Numbered from the stretch's first letter, positions 35,271-45,223 are shown. The stretch: DNA of 64,000 nucleotides from Nostoc linckia NIES-25 (GCF_002368035.1 NZ_AP018223.1:1404449-1468448), one strand, 5' to 3'. Notes: generated by a model from the letters alone, not told the origin. A program made the numbers and translations.

Positions 35271-35334
35271 ATTTTAAAGTGTATTAATGAGCTTAGAGGC
35301 TGCAATAATAACTAATCATCCAAACATGAAAAAT

Positions 35335-35411
35335 TGTCCCTCTGCGAGTCGCAGAAGGACAGATTTGAGCTTTAGTTCAAGATAGGGAGAAGTTCGTCGA
35401 ATTTAGGTTAA
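35335..35411. repeat. Decayed one-ended family D element
   Basis: TTGTCCCTCTGCGAGTCGCA to AGTTCGTCGAATTTAGGTTA matches the right half of the element at 21579-21733 with scattered changes, but the left terminal repeat is missing. It lies in the gap after the M23 gene. Confidence 0.5.
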
Positions 35412-35434
35412 TATGCGTTACTAAACCTTATTGA

Positions 35435-36106
35435 TTAAACACCAACAGGAGTAGGTGCAGCGAATTTAGCATATCGCTGGATGTAAAATTCTTTGGAGTT
35501 AGCGATCGCTTTTACAGACTCACGCTCTTTGAGGGCGTGCTTCCATTGTTTCAGACGCGTGAATTCAGCGGGTAAACTAAAACCACGATACTCCTTGAGT
35601 GCGCCCCAGCGTTCAAACCAGGGAAAATAGGTCAAATCTACCAAACTGATGGACTCACCAAACCAGTATGGCCCTTCCCCAGATAGTTTTCCTAGACCTT
35701 CGTTTTCAATAAATTCCAAGTGTTTGTATAATTGCTGCTTAGCTTCTTCTTGTTTTTGAACATCTGAACTTCGCAGCAGGTCAGAAAAAGCAGAAACAAA
35801 CCTGGTATTAGCAAAATCAATCCAGATGCGAGCCTGCGCCCTAGCAATAGGATCGCTGGGTAACAGCGGTGGATTAGGAAATACCTCATCTAGATACTCG
35901 TTAATGATTGCTGACTCCCAAACTCGCTCATCATTATGAGTAATTGCCGGTACCTTGCCATAGGGCGAAACCTTCGTAAAGCCCTCCGGCCGATTCTGCA
36001 AATCAATCTCAATCAAATCGAAATCAATGCCTTTCTCTTGAAGTACCAAGCGGGTACGGTGAGCATAAGGACAAACAACTGCACTGTATAGTTTGATTTC
36101 AGCCAT
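35435..36106 (-). CDS. Glutathione S-transferase family protein
   Basis: ATG 36106 follows AAGGAA at the right distance; the open frame upstream is translated repeat. 223 residues. The N-terminal thioredoxin-like domain has a CPYAHRTRLVL motif with a catalytic-type Cys12, followed by YGKVPAI with the cis-Pro and ESAIINEYLDE that binds glutathione. The C-terminal helical domain has WFGESISLVDLTYFPWFERW. The CPYA motif places it near omega/DHAR-like transferases, which act as thiol transferases or dehydroascorbate reductases. The substrate is not known. Confidence 0.88.
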   Translation of the reverse strand: MAEIKLYSAVVCPYAHRTRLVLQEKGIDFDLIEIDLQNRPEGFTKVSPYGKVPAITHNDERVWESAIINEYLDEVFPNPPLLPSDPIARAQARIWIDFANTRFVSAFSDLLRSSDVQKQEEAKQQLYKHLEFIENEGLGKLSGEGPYWFGESISLVDLTYFPWFERWGALKEYRGFSLPAEFTRLKQWKHALKERESVKAIANSKEFYIQRYAKFAAPTPVGV

Positions 36107-36244
36107 TTTAAGTTCCTTCGTAGATAGAATTTTGACGGAGATCGGGGGGATGAGGAGGTGGGGAGGTGGCCAGATGCGGTTCGCCTTTGCGGAAATTGAG
36201 CGAAGTCCAGATTCACCGACCGAGAGAAAGTAATTCTTCTTTCC

Positions 36245-36280
36245 CCCCATCTCCCCATCTCCCCATCTCCCCATCCCCCC
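36245..36280. repeat. CATCTCCC octamer tandem repeat
   Basis: Four to five copies of CATCTCCC/CATCCCCC between the transferase start region and the arylsulfotransferase-like gene; same simple repeat as at 8176 and 8876. Confidence 0.65.
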
Positions 36281-36294
36281 AGTCCCCAATACCC

Positions 36295-37422
36295 TTAAAG
36301 CCAGGGTATTTCTTCTGGTGCATAACGGAAGGCGCGGAAAACTGTATTTTGTTCTCCACGACTGACAGGCGATTTCTCACCTGGAATATTCCGAGATGCA
36401 AAATGGGGGTTGATGTATTCCCAAACGATTTCTCCTGTAGTTGTCACCTCGAATATGCGGCCGTAGGCACCTTCTGTAATTAAGGTATTGCCATTTGCTA
36501 AACGTTGCGCTCCTGATATGTAGGAACTAAAGAAATTTTGGGGAGGGCTATCGGTATATTCCCAAACTATCTCTTTCGTTTCGCGGTTAACTTCAATCAC
36601 GCGGGAGAAATTGAGAGCGATGTGACGCCGATGTGCGCCATTATCGAAAATCAAGATATTACCGTTAGCTAATTCGTTGGGAAAATGCTGTTGTGCTAGT
36701 ACGTCATCTCCTAGCGTCCAGATGATTTTTCCGGTTTGGCGATCGATAATGACAACTGTGGATATATTACGAAAGCTGACAATAATGTTGCCGTCGGCGA
36801 GTTCGCCGACAGTATTTCCGTGAGTCCATTCGTGTCGATGATCCTGGGGAGTAATCGTAAATTTATCTGGGTCGAGATGTTCCCAGGCGTGCCAAGTCCA
36901 AACAATTTCACCAGCTGGAGTTACTTCATAAAGCACATCAGCATAGATATCACCATTCGGTTCTGTACCTGGTACGCCGCCTTTAATCTGGGGAACCAAA
37001 GACTGGGGTATTTTTTCAATGGCTAAGATAATTGTGTTGCCATTAGCTAACCTACGTCCGTCGTGATGGTGGTCTGGATGCTTATATTCCCAGATAATAT
37101 TCCCCTTGGGATCTGCTTCTAAAACAACACCACTTTTGAATGCAGCCCACAAAGCAAAACGTAGTGGTTCCTCTGCTGGAGTCTTACCGTTATAAAACAG
37201 ATTGCCATTAGGCAACAGATAACCATATAACCCTGGCGGATATGGCAGATTCCACTGGTGTACTACTTCTCCTTCCAGATTCAACAGGTAAACTTCACCT
37301 TGACCGGTCAGAGGCGTAAAAAGTGTGTATCCTTTGAAGGCTTTTTCAGGGTTGTAAGCTTTTAAACCTGTACCCCGACGACGAATAGTATTTTGGTCAA
37401 CCAACGTTGCTGTAAAAGTCAC
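36295..37422 (-). CDS. Arylsulfotransferase (ASST)-like beta-propeller protein
   Basis: The GTG at 37422 is chosen because GGGAG lies 9 bases upstream; an in-frame TTG at 37443 is the alternative. About 375 residues. Repeated blades contain G(E/N)(I/V)(V/I)W.(Y/W) and LANGNTLI motifs (EYKHPDHHHDGRRLANGN, GEIVWTWHAWEHL, HEWTHGNTV, ANGNTLITEGAYGRIFEV), as in the ASST family. Known ASSTs move sulfate between phenols in the periplasm, using a catalytic His. No signal peptide is visible here, and the catalytic His cannot be assigned with confidence, so sulfotransferase activity is unproven. Confidence 0.75.
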   Translation of the reverse strand: MTFTATLVDQNTIRRRGTGLKAYNPEKAFKGYTLFTPLTGQGEVYLLNLEGEVVHQWNLPYPPGLYGYLLPNGNLFYNGKTPAEEPLRFALWAAFKSGVVLEADPKGNIIWEYKHPDHHHDGRRLANGNTIILAIEKIPQSLVPQIKGGVPGTEPNGDIYADVLYEVTPAGEIVWTWHAWEHLDPDKFTITPQDHRHEWTHGNTVGELADGNIIVSFRNISTVVIIDRQTGKIIWTLGDDVLAQQHFPNELANGNILIFDNGAHRRHIALNFSRVIEVNRETKEIVWEYTDSPPQNFFSSYISGAQRLANGNTLITEGAYGRIFEVTTTGEIVWEYINPHFASRNIPGEKSPVSRGEQNTVFRAFRYAPEEIPWL

Positions 37423-37512
37423 GTCGCTTCGCTCCCAATTCAAAATTTAAAATTCAAAATTACGTCTGATGTGAATTATCCAAATCAACGAAATATCAAT
37501 AATTATCTGTTC

Positions 37513-37543
37513 TGTAGAGACGTTGCATTGCAACGTCTCTACA
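37513..37543. repeat. GTAGAGACG palindrome, copy 4
   Basis: TGTAGAGACGTTGCA, one base, then TGCAACGTCTCTACA. Relative to copies 1 and 2 the arm reads TTGCA/TGCAA rather than TAGCA/TGCTA, a paired change that keeps the stem intact. Confidence 0.7.
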
Positions 37544-37560
37544 AGGATGTTTCCCCACCC

Positions 37561-38598
37561 TTACGGCGCTGGGTTGGGAGACTGGGCGTGAACTTTATCT
37601 AACTCTTCCAAAATGTCTTTATCGAGAACTACATCGACGCTTTCAAGATTTTCTTTGAGTTGTTCGAGTGTTGTGGCACCAATGATTGTGCTAGCCACAA
37701 ACCAACGACTCCGCACAAATGCTAAAGCTAGATGTGCTGGACTCAGTTGATAGCGCTTGGCAATTTCCACATAAGCTTTTACTGCTTCGCTGACTTTTGG
37801 TTTCAGATACCGCTGACCAAAGTTTTCAAACAAAGTTACTCTTGCTTTTTCTGGTTTACCGTTTAAATATTTGCCAGTTAAGAAGCCAAACGCCAAAGGA
37901 CTATAAGCTAGTAACCCAATTTGTTCGTAGTAAACTGCTTCTGCTAAGGCTCCATCAAATACTCGATTGAGTAAATTGTAAGCATTTTGAATCGAAACAA
38001 CTTTGGGCAATCCTAACTGTTTGGCAATATTACTAAACTGGGTGACTCCCCAAGGAGTTTCATTACTCAAACCGATATAGCGAATTTTACCTGCTTTAAT
38101 GACATCGCGAAAAACTTCTAGCTGTTCGGCTATGGGAACTGTTTCGGCTACTTGAGTTGGATCGAAAACCGTTTGCCCGAATCGTGGCACGTAGCGATCG
38201 GGCCAGTGAATTTGGTACAAATCTATATAGTCTGTTTGTAATCTTTTGAGGCTATCGTCTACAGCTTGTTTGATATTATCGCGGTCAATTGCTTTGGCTC
38301 CACCGCGTACCCATTTGAAGCCTCTACCAGGCCCGGCAATTTTAGTAGCAACAATAATTTTTTCTCTTTGTTGATGCTTTAACCATTCGCCGATGTAAGT
38401 TTCAGTTAATCCATAAGTTTCACCACTTGTAGGTACTGGATACATCTCAGCCGCATCAATAAAATTGATTCCTTCACCAATAGAATAATCTAGCTGTTGG
38501 TGGGCTTCTTCGATAGTATTCTGCTGTCCATAGGTCATGGTGCCCAGACAAATTTCAGAAACTTTTAAATCACTATTGCCAAGTTGGTTGTACTTCAT
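37561..38598 (-). CDS. Aldo/keto reductase, Tas-like
   Basis: 345 residues folding as an NADPH-dependent (beta/alpha)8 barrel. Active-site segments are FIDAAEMYPV (Asp and Tyr, about residues 47-53), VATKIAG (Lys, about 84) and YQIHWPD (His, about 128). The NADP site shows in GLSNETPWGV and the C-terminal STIIGATTLEQLKENL. The long loop after the Tyr (PTSGETYGLTETYIGEWL) is typical of the E. coli Tas group. The physiological substrate is unknown. Start ATG 38598 gives a family-typical MKYNQLGNSDLKVSEICLG. Confidence 0.92.
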   Translation of the reverse strand: MKYNQLGNSDLKVSEICLGTMTYGQQNTIEEAHQQLDYSIGEGINFIDAAEMYPVPTSGETYGLTETYIGEWLKHQQREKIIVATKIAGPGRGFKWVRGGAKAIDRDNIKQAVDDSLKRLQTDYIDLYQIHWPDRYVPRFGQTVFDPTQVAETVPIAEQLEVFRDVIKAGKIRYIGLSNETPWGVTQFSNIAKQLGLPKVVSIQNAYNLLNRVFDGALAEAVYYEQIGLLAYSPLAFGFLTGKYLNGKPEKARVTLFENFGQRYLKPKVSEAVKAYVEIAKRYQLSPAHLALAFVRSRWFVASTIIGATTLEQLKENLESVDVVLDKDILEELDKVHAQSPNPAP

Positions 38599-39270
38599 AA
38601 CATTGTATCAATTTTCAGTTTAAGTATCGCGGTTTTTTTGATAATTTATCCCCAAAAATTATTTCATAAATATGTTATTTTGGATATAATTCTCTAGATT
38701 AATTTTTCTGTTTTGATTATTTTATATAAAATATAATCGAACCAATAATACAGCATAACGCTCAAAATATTAAAGCAAGTTTGGCACTGTTTATACTCGC
38801 CAATCCACTTATAAATAAGTTCATTTTTGCATAAATTAATCACATAAGTAAGCTAAGTTGAAGCAATAAAAAATCCAAAAATGTAATACAAAATACTTGC
38901 TTTGAGCAAGTTTTTGTGGATATGGGCTTTTTTAGCCTAAGTGCATACTACGGTAAATCAGTCTGCTTGCAGTAGTATATCAGAAAGTCTTAAGATTCTT
39001 CTAAAATTAAGTCTTAATAAATCTTTATAGTGCTAATGCGAACATTAGCACAGCAAGCTAGCTTTGCGATCGGCGATAAAATGATACGAAGTTGCAGCCA
39101 AAGTATAGTAGGCTGGGAGTAGGTAATACGTAGAAACGCTATCGAACACATTTGTACGTGAATGAGAAGTAAGAAAATTCTGTTTCAACGCAACTTACAA
39201 CTTCATTTAGGAAGTTGGTAATTGGTAATACAAACGCTAACACTGGCCTAGCTTGTTAGGTACAAAAATG
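38599..39270. other. Intergenic, AT-rich
   Basis: About 670 bases without a credible gene. One clear hairpin, GTGCTAATG-cgaa-CATTAGCAC (39030-39051), lies downstream of the minus-strand response-regulator gene but has no T-run on that strand, so its role is uncertain. Confidence 0.45.
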
Positions 39271-39669
39271 TTAGTTTTCGTTTATACAATCCACGTCATT
39301 CCAGTTGAGAATCTTGCAGATATCAATTACTAAATTTTCAGGAAGAAAGGGCTTCGTAATTATCCCTGCTACACCTAAATCAAGAAACTCTTGTTGTTCA
39401 TAACTTTGAGCCTTAGCTGTTACTAAAATAGTAGGAATATCAGCAACTCCAGGAATTGCTTGTAGTTGCTTAAAAGTTGTTGGGCCGTCCATGTAGGGCA
39501 TCATCACGTCTAACAAAATAGCATCAGGATACTCAGATTGGGCAACTTTTATTCCATCTCTACCAGAAGATGCTGTTAACACTTTCCAGTTGGTCATTGA
39601 CTCCAAGCAGATTTGAATAATTTCCTTTACACCATCTTCGTCATCAATTACTAAAATTCGTTTTGCCAT
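39271..39669 (-). CDS. Single-domain CheY-like response regulator
   Basis: ATG 39669 follows GAGGAA at a good distance; an ATG 15 bases earlier has no such site. 132 residues, a stand-alone receiver domain: VIDDEDGV with the acidic pair near residue 10, phospho-acceptor Asp in AILLDVMMPYMDG, the switch Thr in ILVTAKA and the Lys in ITKPFLPENL. No output domain, so it probably acts by protein contact or as a phosphate relay. It faces away from the signalling island downstream. Confidence 0.9.
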   Translation of the reverse strand: MAKRILVIDDEDGVKEIIQICLESMTNWKVLTASSGRDGIKVAQSEYPDAILLDVMMPYMDGPTTFKQLQAIPGVADIPTILVTAKAQSYEQQEFLDLGVAGIITKPFLPENLVIDICKILNWNDVDCINEN

Positions 39670-39748
39670 ATTCTTATTCCTCATTAACCAGACTTTTGGG
39701 GTAAAAAACAGGAAATTTAACTCAAAATAGATAGAACTTACGCACTCA

Positions 39749-39838
39749 GATCCCCCAACCCCCTTAAAAGGGGAGCCACTGCGCCCTTGCGGTTAAGAGA
39801 TTTGTAGCAAGTGGCGTGGCTTTAGACGTGGGGGGATC
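39749..39838. repeat. GATCCCCC...GGGGGATC inverted-repeat element
   Basis: 90 bp bounded by GATCCCCCAACCCCC and GGGGGGATC, same family as the C/G-rich repeats at 7159, 34330 and 60192. The upstream word ACTTACGCACTCA resembles the family A terminal repeat. The rest of 39685-40597 is AT-rich, without a supported gene. Confidence 0.55.
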
Positions 39839-40597
39839 GGGGTTTCAAGCTTTAGTGTGTAAGTACTGACAGAGTAGTTATTTTTTACATTTTTACTTCA
39901 CTTCATAAAAGCCAAAAAGCCTTACTTTTGTTTTATAGAACTTGTATTTGATTGCATGAAAAGACTCAGTACATTTCTACCTGTCTCATTTGCTGTTGCC
40001 TGTTCCCTCCCTACACAAGTATGTTCACTAATCAAATCGGATTCCTATACTTACAAAAGAGTACATAGTAATTGTGAAATAGTTGTGAAGCAGTCAAAAT
40101 TAAAAGAGTAGTCTCAAAGGATGTTTTCAAAGCAGGAAAAAGAATCAAAAAACTTTCAGGGTATAAATTCTAGATAAATAGATACAGCACCATTGGAAGG
40201 CATGAGTGATAGCAATTCAAAAGATCTTTGCAAGATATCAAAAATATGTAGGGGTGCAAAGTTTTATGACGCCAGTAGGATGCATTAGTTACTGCTGAGG
40301 GTATGGCACTGTCAGCAATTGAAGGTGCGTTGCGCTACCTGACAACACACTCCACATTTACATCAGATTTATATTTTTTCATATAAAGTCAATTTTTTTC
40401 GCCGACTTACTTACTATTGTAAGTAGTATTAAATCAATGCTTCAGTAGTAAACAACTACTCCAGAAAACCAAACAAATGGGAAATACTGTGTCTCCTTCT
40501 CAATACTATCTGGGTTAATGGTCTAAATGTCTAAAAATTCTTTTAACTTCGATCGCTAATGGCAGAATATTAATCAAAACTGAGAATTTAACCTAAA

Positions 40598-43000
40598 TTG
40601 ACTTTGAAAATTCTTGTAGTAGAAGACGATACACATATTCTCGATTTGCTAAGGAAAAAACTGACAGAGCAGCGTTATCTAGTCGAGGTAGCCAATGATG
40701 GTCAAAAAGGCTTGGAACTGGGTTTAGGCTCTGCTTACGATTTAATTCTGCTGGATGTCATGCTACCAGAAATTGATGGTATAACTATTTGCCAACAACT
40801 ACGTAGCCAAGGTTGTCTAACGCCTATTTTGTTATTAACAGCTGAAGATAGTAATACAAAAAAAATAACTGGGTTAGATGCTGGGGCTGATGACTATATC
40901 ATCAAACCTTTTAATCTGGAGGAATTATTTGCCAGAATCAGAGCTTTGCTGCGCCGTAGTACCGACATAACCACGCCGATAATTGAATTAGGAGCTTTGC
41001 GCTTCGATCCTATTGGCTGTCAGATAAGTTTTCAAGGAAAACTTTTGCCTCTGACTGCTAAAGAATACGCTTTATTAGAACTATTCTTACGCAATCACCA
41101 ACGCATATTTAGCCAAAGTTCTCTACTGGAGAATTTATGGTCTTTCGATGAAGCTCCAACCGAAAATACTGTTAGAGCGCACATCAAAAGTTTGCGAGCC
41201 AAACTCAGGGAAGCCGGAGCTAAGGGCGATTTAATTGAAACGGTCTATGGATTTGGGTATCGGTTAAATTTTAAAGAACTCAAAAAATCAGCAACAGAAC
41301 AAAAAACAGCTAGTAAAAAAACAAATCAGCAGCAAGTTTCCTCTTTTATTAAACACTCAGTCCCCATCGCTAATTTTAGGGATCGACAAAAAAATACCTC
41401 GCAATTAGCTGCGGTTTGGGAACGAACTAAGGATAAATATGTGGCTCGGATGGCTGTCATTGAGCAAGCAGCAACATCTTTGTTAGAAAACACTTTAACT
41501 GAAGATTTGCGACAACAAGCACAGCAACAAGCACACACTTTAACAGGATCTTTAGGTAGTTTCGGCTTTGATAGTGCTACCCGCTTGTGTCGTGAGATGG
41601 AAAACATTTTGAAATCAGAAGCAAAACTAGGTCAACTAGACGGACAAAATCTACAAGCACTGATTTTAGAGTTACGCCAAGTATTGGAGCAACAACTGAC
41701 AGAAACTCAACAACAGCCAGTAATTCAACGCTCTCATTTAGACCAGCAATATCGATTGCTAATTGTAGATGACGATACCACATTAGCCCAACAAGTAGCC
41801 ACAGAAGCTAAACTTTGGGGAATCGAATCTGTAATTGCTGATTGTATATCTGCGGCTAGAGAAGAAATTGTTTGCGCTCGACCAGATGTAGTATTGTTGG
41901 ATTTGTGCTTTCCAGAATCCGCAGAAAATGGTTTTGCATTGCTGGCAGAATTAACAGCGTTGCATCCCCCTGTACCTGTATTAGTAATTACATCTCAAGA
42001 AAGTTTCGCAGAACGGGTGAAAGTAGCAAGAATGGGGGGCAAAAGCTTTTTACAAAAGCCTGTATTTCCCTCTCAAATTATGGAAGCGATCGCTTCTGTT
42101 TTCCAAAAATCTCATGCACCAGAAGGCAAGATTTTGGTTGTAGATGACGACGCACAAATATTAGATATTATCCGCACGTTACTAGAACCTTGGGGATTTA
42201 CACTTTATTTGTTAGACGATCCGCGCCAGTTTTGGGACACCTTAGAAAAATCAGCCCCTGATATGTTAATTCTCGATGCACAAATGCCAAACTTTAGTGG
42301 TATCGATTTGTGCCAAGTGGTGCGAAATGACCCCCGTTGGAGCAATTTACCCGTACTATTTATATCTGCACAGACAGATGCTCAGACAGTGCAACAGTTA
42401 TTTGTGGCTGGTGCTGATGATTATATCCATAAGCCAATTCTCGAACCGGAATTACTAGCTCGTGTTTTATGTCGGTTAGAACGCAGCCAAATTCATCGTA
42501 AATTAGCAGAAATCGATCCCTTAAGTGGAATTTCTAATCGTCGCAAATCAGTGCAGGATATCACCCGATTGCTGCATTTAGCACAACGACAAGGTAAACC
42601 TTTCTATTTTGTAATTTTGGATTTAGACCACTTTAAACAAATTAACGATCGCTATGGTCACGACATCGGCGATCGCGTTTTAAGTGAATTAGGAAAACTC
42701 CTAAAGCAGTCATTTCGCACTGAAGATGTCGTGGCGCGTTGGGGAGGAGAAGAATTTGTCATTGGGTTTTATGGCATCACCTCAAAAAACGCCTTAAAAC
42801 GACTTAATGACTTGTTAGAAACTGTGCAGAAACTAAAATTTCACACGAATAATCATCAAACCTTTGGTATAACCTTCAGCGGAGGCATGGCAGAGTATCC
42901 CAAAGATGGCCATAGTGTGGAAATGCTTTATCATGCTGCTGATACTGCATTGTATCAAGCAAAAGCAGCAGGACGAAATCAGATATTTATCTCATCATAA
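40598..43000 (+). CDS. Hybrid response regulator: REC, winged helix, Hpt, REC, REC, GGDEF
   Basis: 800 residues (TTG start; a TTG two codons later is also possible). Order: receiver with D53 (LILLDVMLPEIDG), OmpR-type winged helix at about 130-230 (LTAKEYALLELFLRN, VYGFGYRL), an Hpt-like four-helix domain with H313 (QQAHTLTGSLGSFGFD), a second receiver at about 385-500, a third at about 510-625 (MLILDAQMPNFSG) and a GGDEF diguanylate cyclase domain with RWGGEEF (716-720). It could therefore bind DNA, relay phosphate and make cyclic-di-GMP. It starts the Kai-like signalling cluster 150 bases upstream of the KaiC-like gene. Confidence 0.9.
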   Translation: MTLKILVVEDDTHILDLLRKKLTEQRYLVEVANDGQKGLELGLGSAYDLILLDVMLPEIDGITICQQLRSQGCLTPILLLTAEDSNTKKITGLDAGADDYIIKPFNLEELFARIRALLRRSTDITTPIIELGALRFDPIGCQISFQGKLLPLTAKEYALLELFLRNHQRIFSQSSLLENLWSFDEAPTENTVRAHIKSLRAKLREAGAKGDLIETVYGFGYRLNFKELKKSATEQKTASKKTNQQQVSSFIKHSVPIANFRDRQKNTSQLAAVWERTKDKYVARMAVIEQAATSLLENTLTEDLRQQAQQQAHTLTGSLGSFGFDSATRLCREMENILKSEAKLGQLDGQNLQALILELRQVLEQQLTETQQQPVIQRSHLDQQYRLLIVDDDTTLAQQVATEAKLWGIESVIADCISAAREEIVCARPDVVLLDLCFPESAENGFALLAELTALHPPVPVLVITSQESFAERVKVARMGGKSFLQKPVFPSQIMEAIASVFQKSHAPEGKILVVDDDAQILDIIRTLLEPWGFTLYLLDDPRQFWDTLEKSAPDMLILDAQMPNFSGIDLCQVVRNDPRWSNLPVLFISAQTDAQTVQQLFVAGADDYIHKPILEPELLARVLCRLERSQIHRKLAEIDPLSGISNRRKSVQDITRLLHLAQRQGKPFYFVILDLDHFKQINDRYGHDIGDRVLSELGKLLKQSFRTEDVVARWGGEEFVIGFYGITSKNALKRLNDLLETVQKLKFHTNNHQTFGITFSGGMAEYPKDGHSVEMLYHAADTALYQAKAAGRNQIFISS

Positions 43001-43149
43001 AATTTGAGATTTGTAAATCAACGTATTTCTTCACAAATTCTTCACAAAGATTGTATAGGTTAACCGTGGAAGAGTGAGTTCGATTTATAGTAACGACTTC
43101 AATCCTGAGTATTTATTGTTATTTCTCGCCAATAAGTATTTAGCTGAAC

Positions 43150-44862
43150 ATGAATAAAGCAAAAACTGATACACAAACAAAAATAACCATGCTTGCCAAA
43201 TGCCCGACAGGAATTCAAGGGATAGATGAAATTACTTTTGGAGGGTTGCCACAAGGAAGACCAGTATTACTGTGTGGTAAAGCAGGGTGTGGCAAAACGC
43301 TAATGGCAATGGAATTTTTAGTGCGGGGTGCTACACAGTTTGACGAACCAGGTGTCTTCATGGCGTTTGAAGAAACTGCCGAGGAATTAAGACAAAATGT
43401 CGCTTCTTTAGGCTGGGATTTAGCAGAACTAATCAAAGAAAAAAAATTAGCCATCGATCATATTCGGGTCAAACGTAGTGAGATTGAAGAAACAGGGGAA
43501 TACGATTTAGAAGCACTATTTATTAGATTAGGATTTGAAATTGATGCGATCGCTGCTAAAAGAGTTGTTATTGATACTCTAGAAGTGTTGTTTGGTGGGT
43601 TGGATAATGCGGCGATCGTGCGATCGGAATTGCGACGGCTATTTCTCTGGCTGAAATCTAAAGGCGTTACAGCCATCATTACTAGCGAAAGTGGCGACAA
43701 TACCCTCACACGCCACGGCTTGGAAGAATATGTTTCCGATTGTGTAATCCGGCTCGATCAGCGCGTCGTTAATGAACTTTCAACTCGGCGGTTACAAATT
43801 ATTAAATATCGTGGCTCTAAGCACGGCTCAAACGAGTATCCATTTTTAATTAAGGAAAATGGGATTTCTGTTCTTCCCATTACCTCAGTCGGCTTAGATT
43901 ATTCAGTCACAAACGAATGGATTTCTAGCGGTATCAAACGCTTAGATGAAATGTTGGGAGGAAAAGGTTTCTATCGTGGTAGTAGCATCTTAATCTCCGG
44001 TACAGCTGGAACTGGAAAAAGTTCATTTTCTGCTCATTTTGCTGATGCTACTTGTCAAAGGGGAGAAAAATGCCTATTTTTCGTATTTGAAGAATCTCCA
44101 CAACAGATTATTCGCAATATGAGTTCCATTGGAATTTATTTAGAGGCTGCTGTTAATCATGGGTTACTAAAATTCCAAGCTTTACGTCCGACGTTTTACG
44201 GCTTAGAAATGCACCTCGTAAATATTCTCAGTATAGTTAATGAATTTCAACCTGATGTAGTTATTCTTGATCCCATATCTAATCTCACATTCGGCAGTAA
44301 TGATATTCAGGTTAAAACGTTTATGATGCGCCTAATTGATTATTTAAAAAGCAAAACAATCACAACAATATTTACCAATTTAACCGAAGGTAATAATGCT
44401 TTCTTAGAATATACAGAAATAGGAGTTTCTTCGTTAGCAGATACTTGGATATTACTACGAGCCATAGAAAGTAATGGCGAGCGCAACCGTTTAATTCATA
44501 TCTTAAAATCTCGCGGGACATCACACTCTAACCAAGTGCGGGAATTTCTTTTGACAAATCAAGGAATGCAATTATTAGATGTTTATCTAGGAGCAGAAGG
44601 AGTACTCACAGGTACAGCAAGAATTGTACAAGAAGCTAAAGACAAAGCTGCTGCTTTAGTCCAGCAGCAAAAAATTGAGCAAAAACAGCGTGAAATTGAA
44701 CGCAAACGTTTATTAATGCAAGCGCAGATTCAAGCTATAGAAGCCCAATTTGAAATTGAACAAAAAGAAATTAAAAGACTAATTGACATAGAAGAAAATC
44801 AACAAAGTTTTTTAATTTTAGAAAAACAGAAAAGAGCAAAACTACGTCAATCTGACTCTTAA
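43150..44862 (+). CDS. KaiC-like double-RecA ATPase with C-terminal coiled coil
   Basis: 570 residues. CI domain: Walker A GKAGCGKT (43-50), catalytic-type E74/E75 (MAFEETAEEL), YRGSKHGSNEYPFLI at the domain end. CII domain: Walker A GTAGTGKS (284-291), FVFEESPQQIIRNM, and S427-S428 in VSSLADTW at the place of the S431-T432 phosphorylation pair of circadian KaiC. The last 80 residues are a Gln/Glu/Lys-rich coiled coil, unlike the short KaiC tail that binds KaiA. So it is a KaiC paralogue, not the canonical clock protein. It leads a row of two KaiB-like genes and a histidine kinase. Confidence 0.9.
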   Translation: MNKAKTDTQTKITMLAKCPTGIQGIDEITFGGLPQGRPVLLCGKAGCGKTLMAMEFLVRGATQFDEPGVFMAFEETAEELRQNVASLGWDLAELIKEKKLAIDHIRVKRSEIEETGEYDLEALFIRLGFEIDAIAAKRVVIDTLEVLFGGLDNAAIVRSELRRLFLWLKSKGVTAIITSESGDNTLTRHGLEEYVSDCVIRLDQRVVNELSTRRLQIIKYRGSKHGSNEYPFLIKENGISVLPITSVGLDYSVTNEWISSGIKRLDEMLGGKGFYRGSSILISGTAGTGKSSFSAHFADATCQRGEKCLFFVFEESPQQIIRNMSSIGIYLEAAVNHGLLKFQALRPTFYGLEMHLVNILSIVNEFQPDVVILDPISNLTFGSNDIQVKTFMMRLIDYLKSKTITTIFTNLTEGNNAFLEYTEIGVSSLADTWILLRAIESNGERNRLIHILKSRGTSHSNQVREFLLTNQGMQLLDVYLGAEGVLTGTARIVQEAKDKAAALVQQQKIEQKQREIERKRLLMQAQIQAIEAQFEIEQKEIKRLIDIEENQQSFLILEKQKRAKLRQSDS

Positions 44863-44883
44863 TTATTAAGGTGATATTTAATC

Positions 44884-45204
44884 ATGGAATCCATAGATTG
44901 CCAAGATAAATCTAGCAGCGCAGAAATAGATACTTGGGAGTTAAGACTGTATGTAGCTGGGCAAACTCCTAAATCTATAAAGGCATTTGCCAATCTCAAG
45001 AAAATCTGCGAAGAGCATCTTGAAGGTAAATATCGCATTGAAGTAATTGACCTCATAGAAAATCCCCAATTAGCTAAGGGAGACCAAATTCTAGCTGTCC
45101 CAACTTTAGTGCGAAAACTCCCAGAGCCTGTAAAGCAAATTATTGGAGATTTATCCAATACTGAAAAAGTTTTAGTAGGGTTGGACTTGCGTCATGTTCT
45201 GTAA
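44884..45204 (+). CDS. KaiB-like thioredoxin-fold protein (first)
   Basis: 106 residues, 21 bases after the KaiC-like gene. The core from residue 18 (WELRLYVAGQTPKSIKAF) through VIDLIENPQLAKGDQILAVP, TLVRKLPEPVKQIIGDLS and EKVLVGLDL follows KaiB closely. It lacks the acidic C-terminal tail of clock KaiB and has a short extra N-terminus. Canonical KaiB switches fold to bind KaiC; the same contact with the adjacent KaiC-like protein is likely but inferred. Stop and next start are 19 bases apart, so these genes are probably cotranscribed. Confidence 0.88.
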   Translation: MESIDCQDKSSSAEIDTWELRLYVAGQTPKSIKAFANLKKICEEHLEGKYRIEVIDLIENPQLAKGDQILAVPTLVRKLPEPVKQIIGDLSNTEKVLVGLDLRHVL

Positions 45205-45223
45205 ATATAAGCAAAGGTGAGCT

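Noticed and set aside
36107..36289. N-terminal extension of the glutathione transferase
   Set aside because: The added residues are translated CATCTCCC repeats; ATG 36106 has a proper ribosome-binding site.
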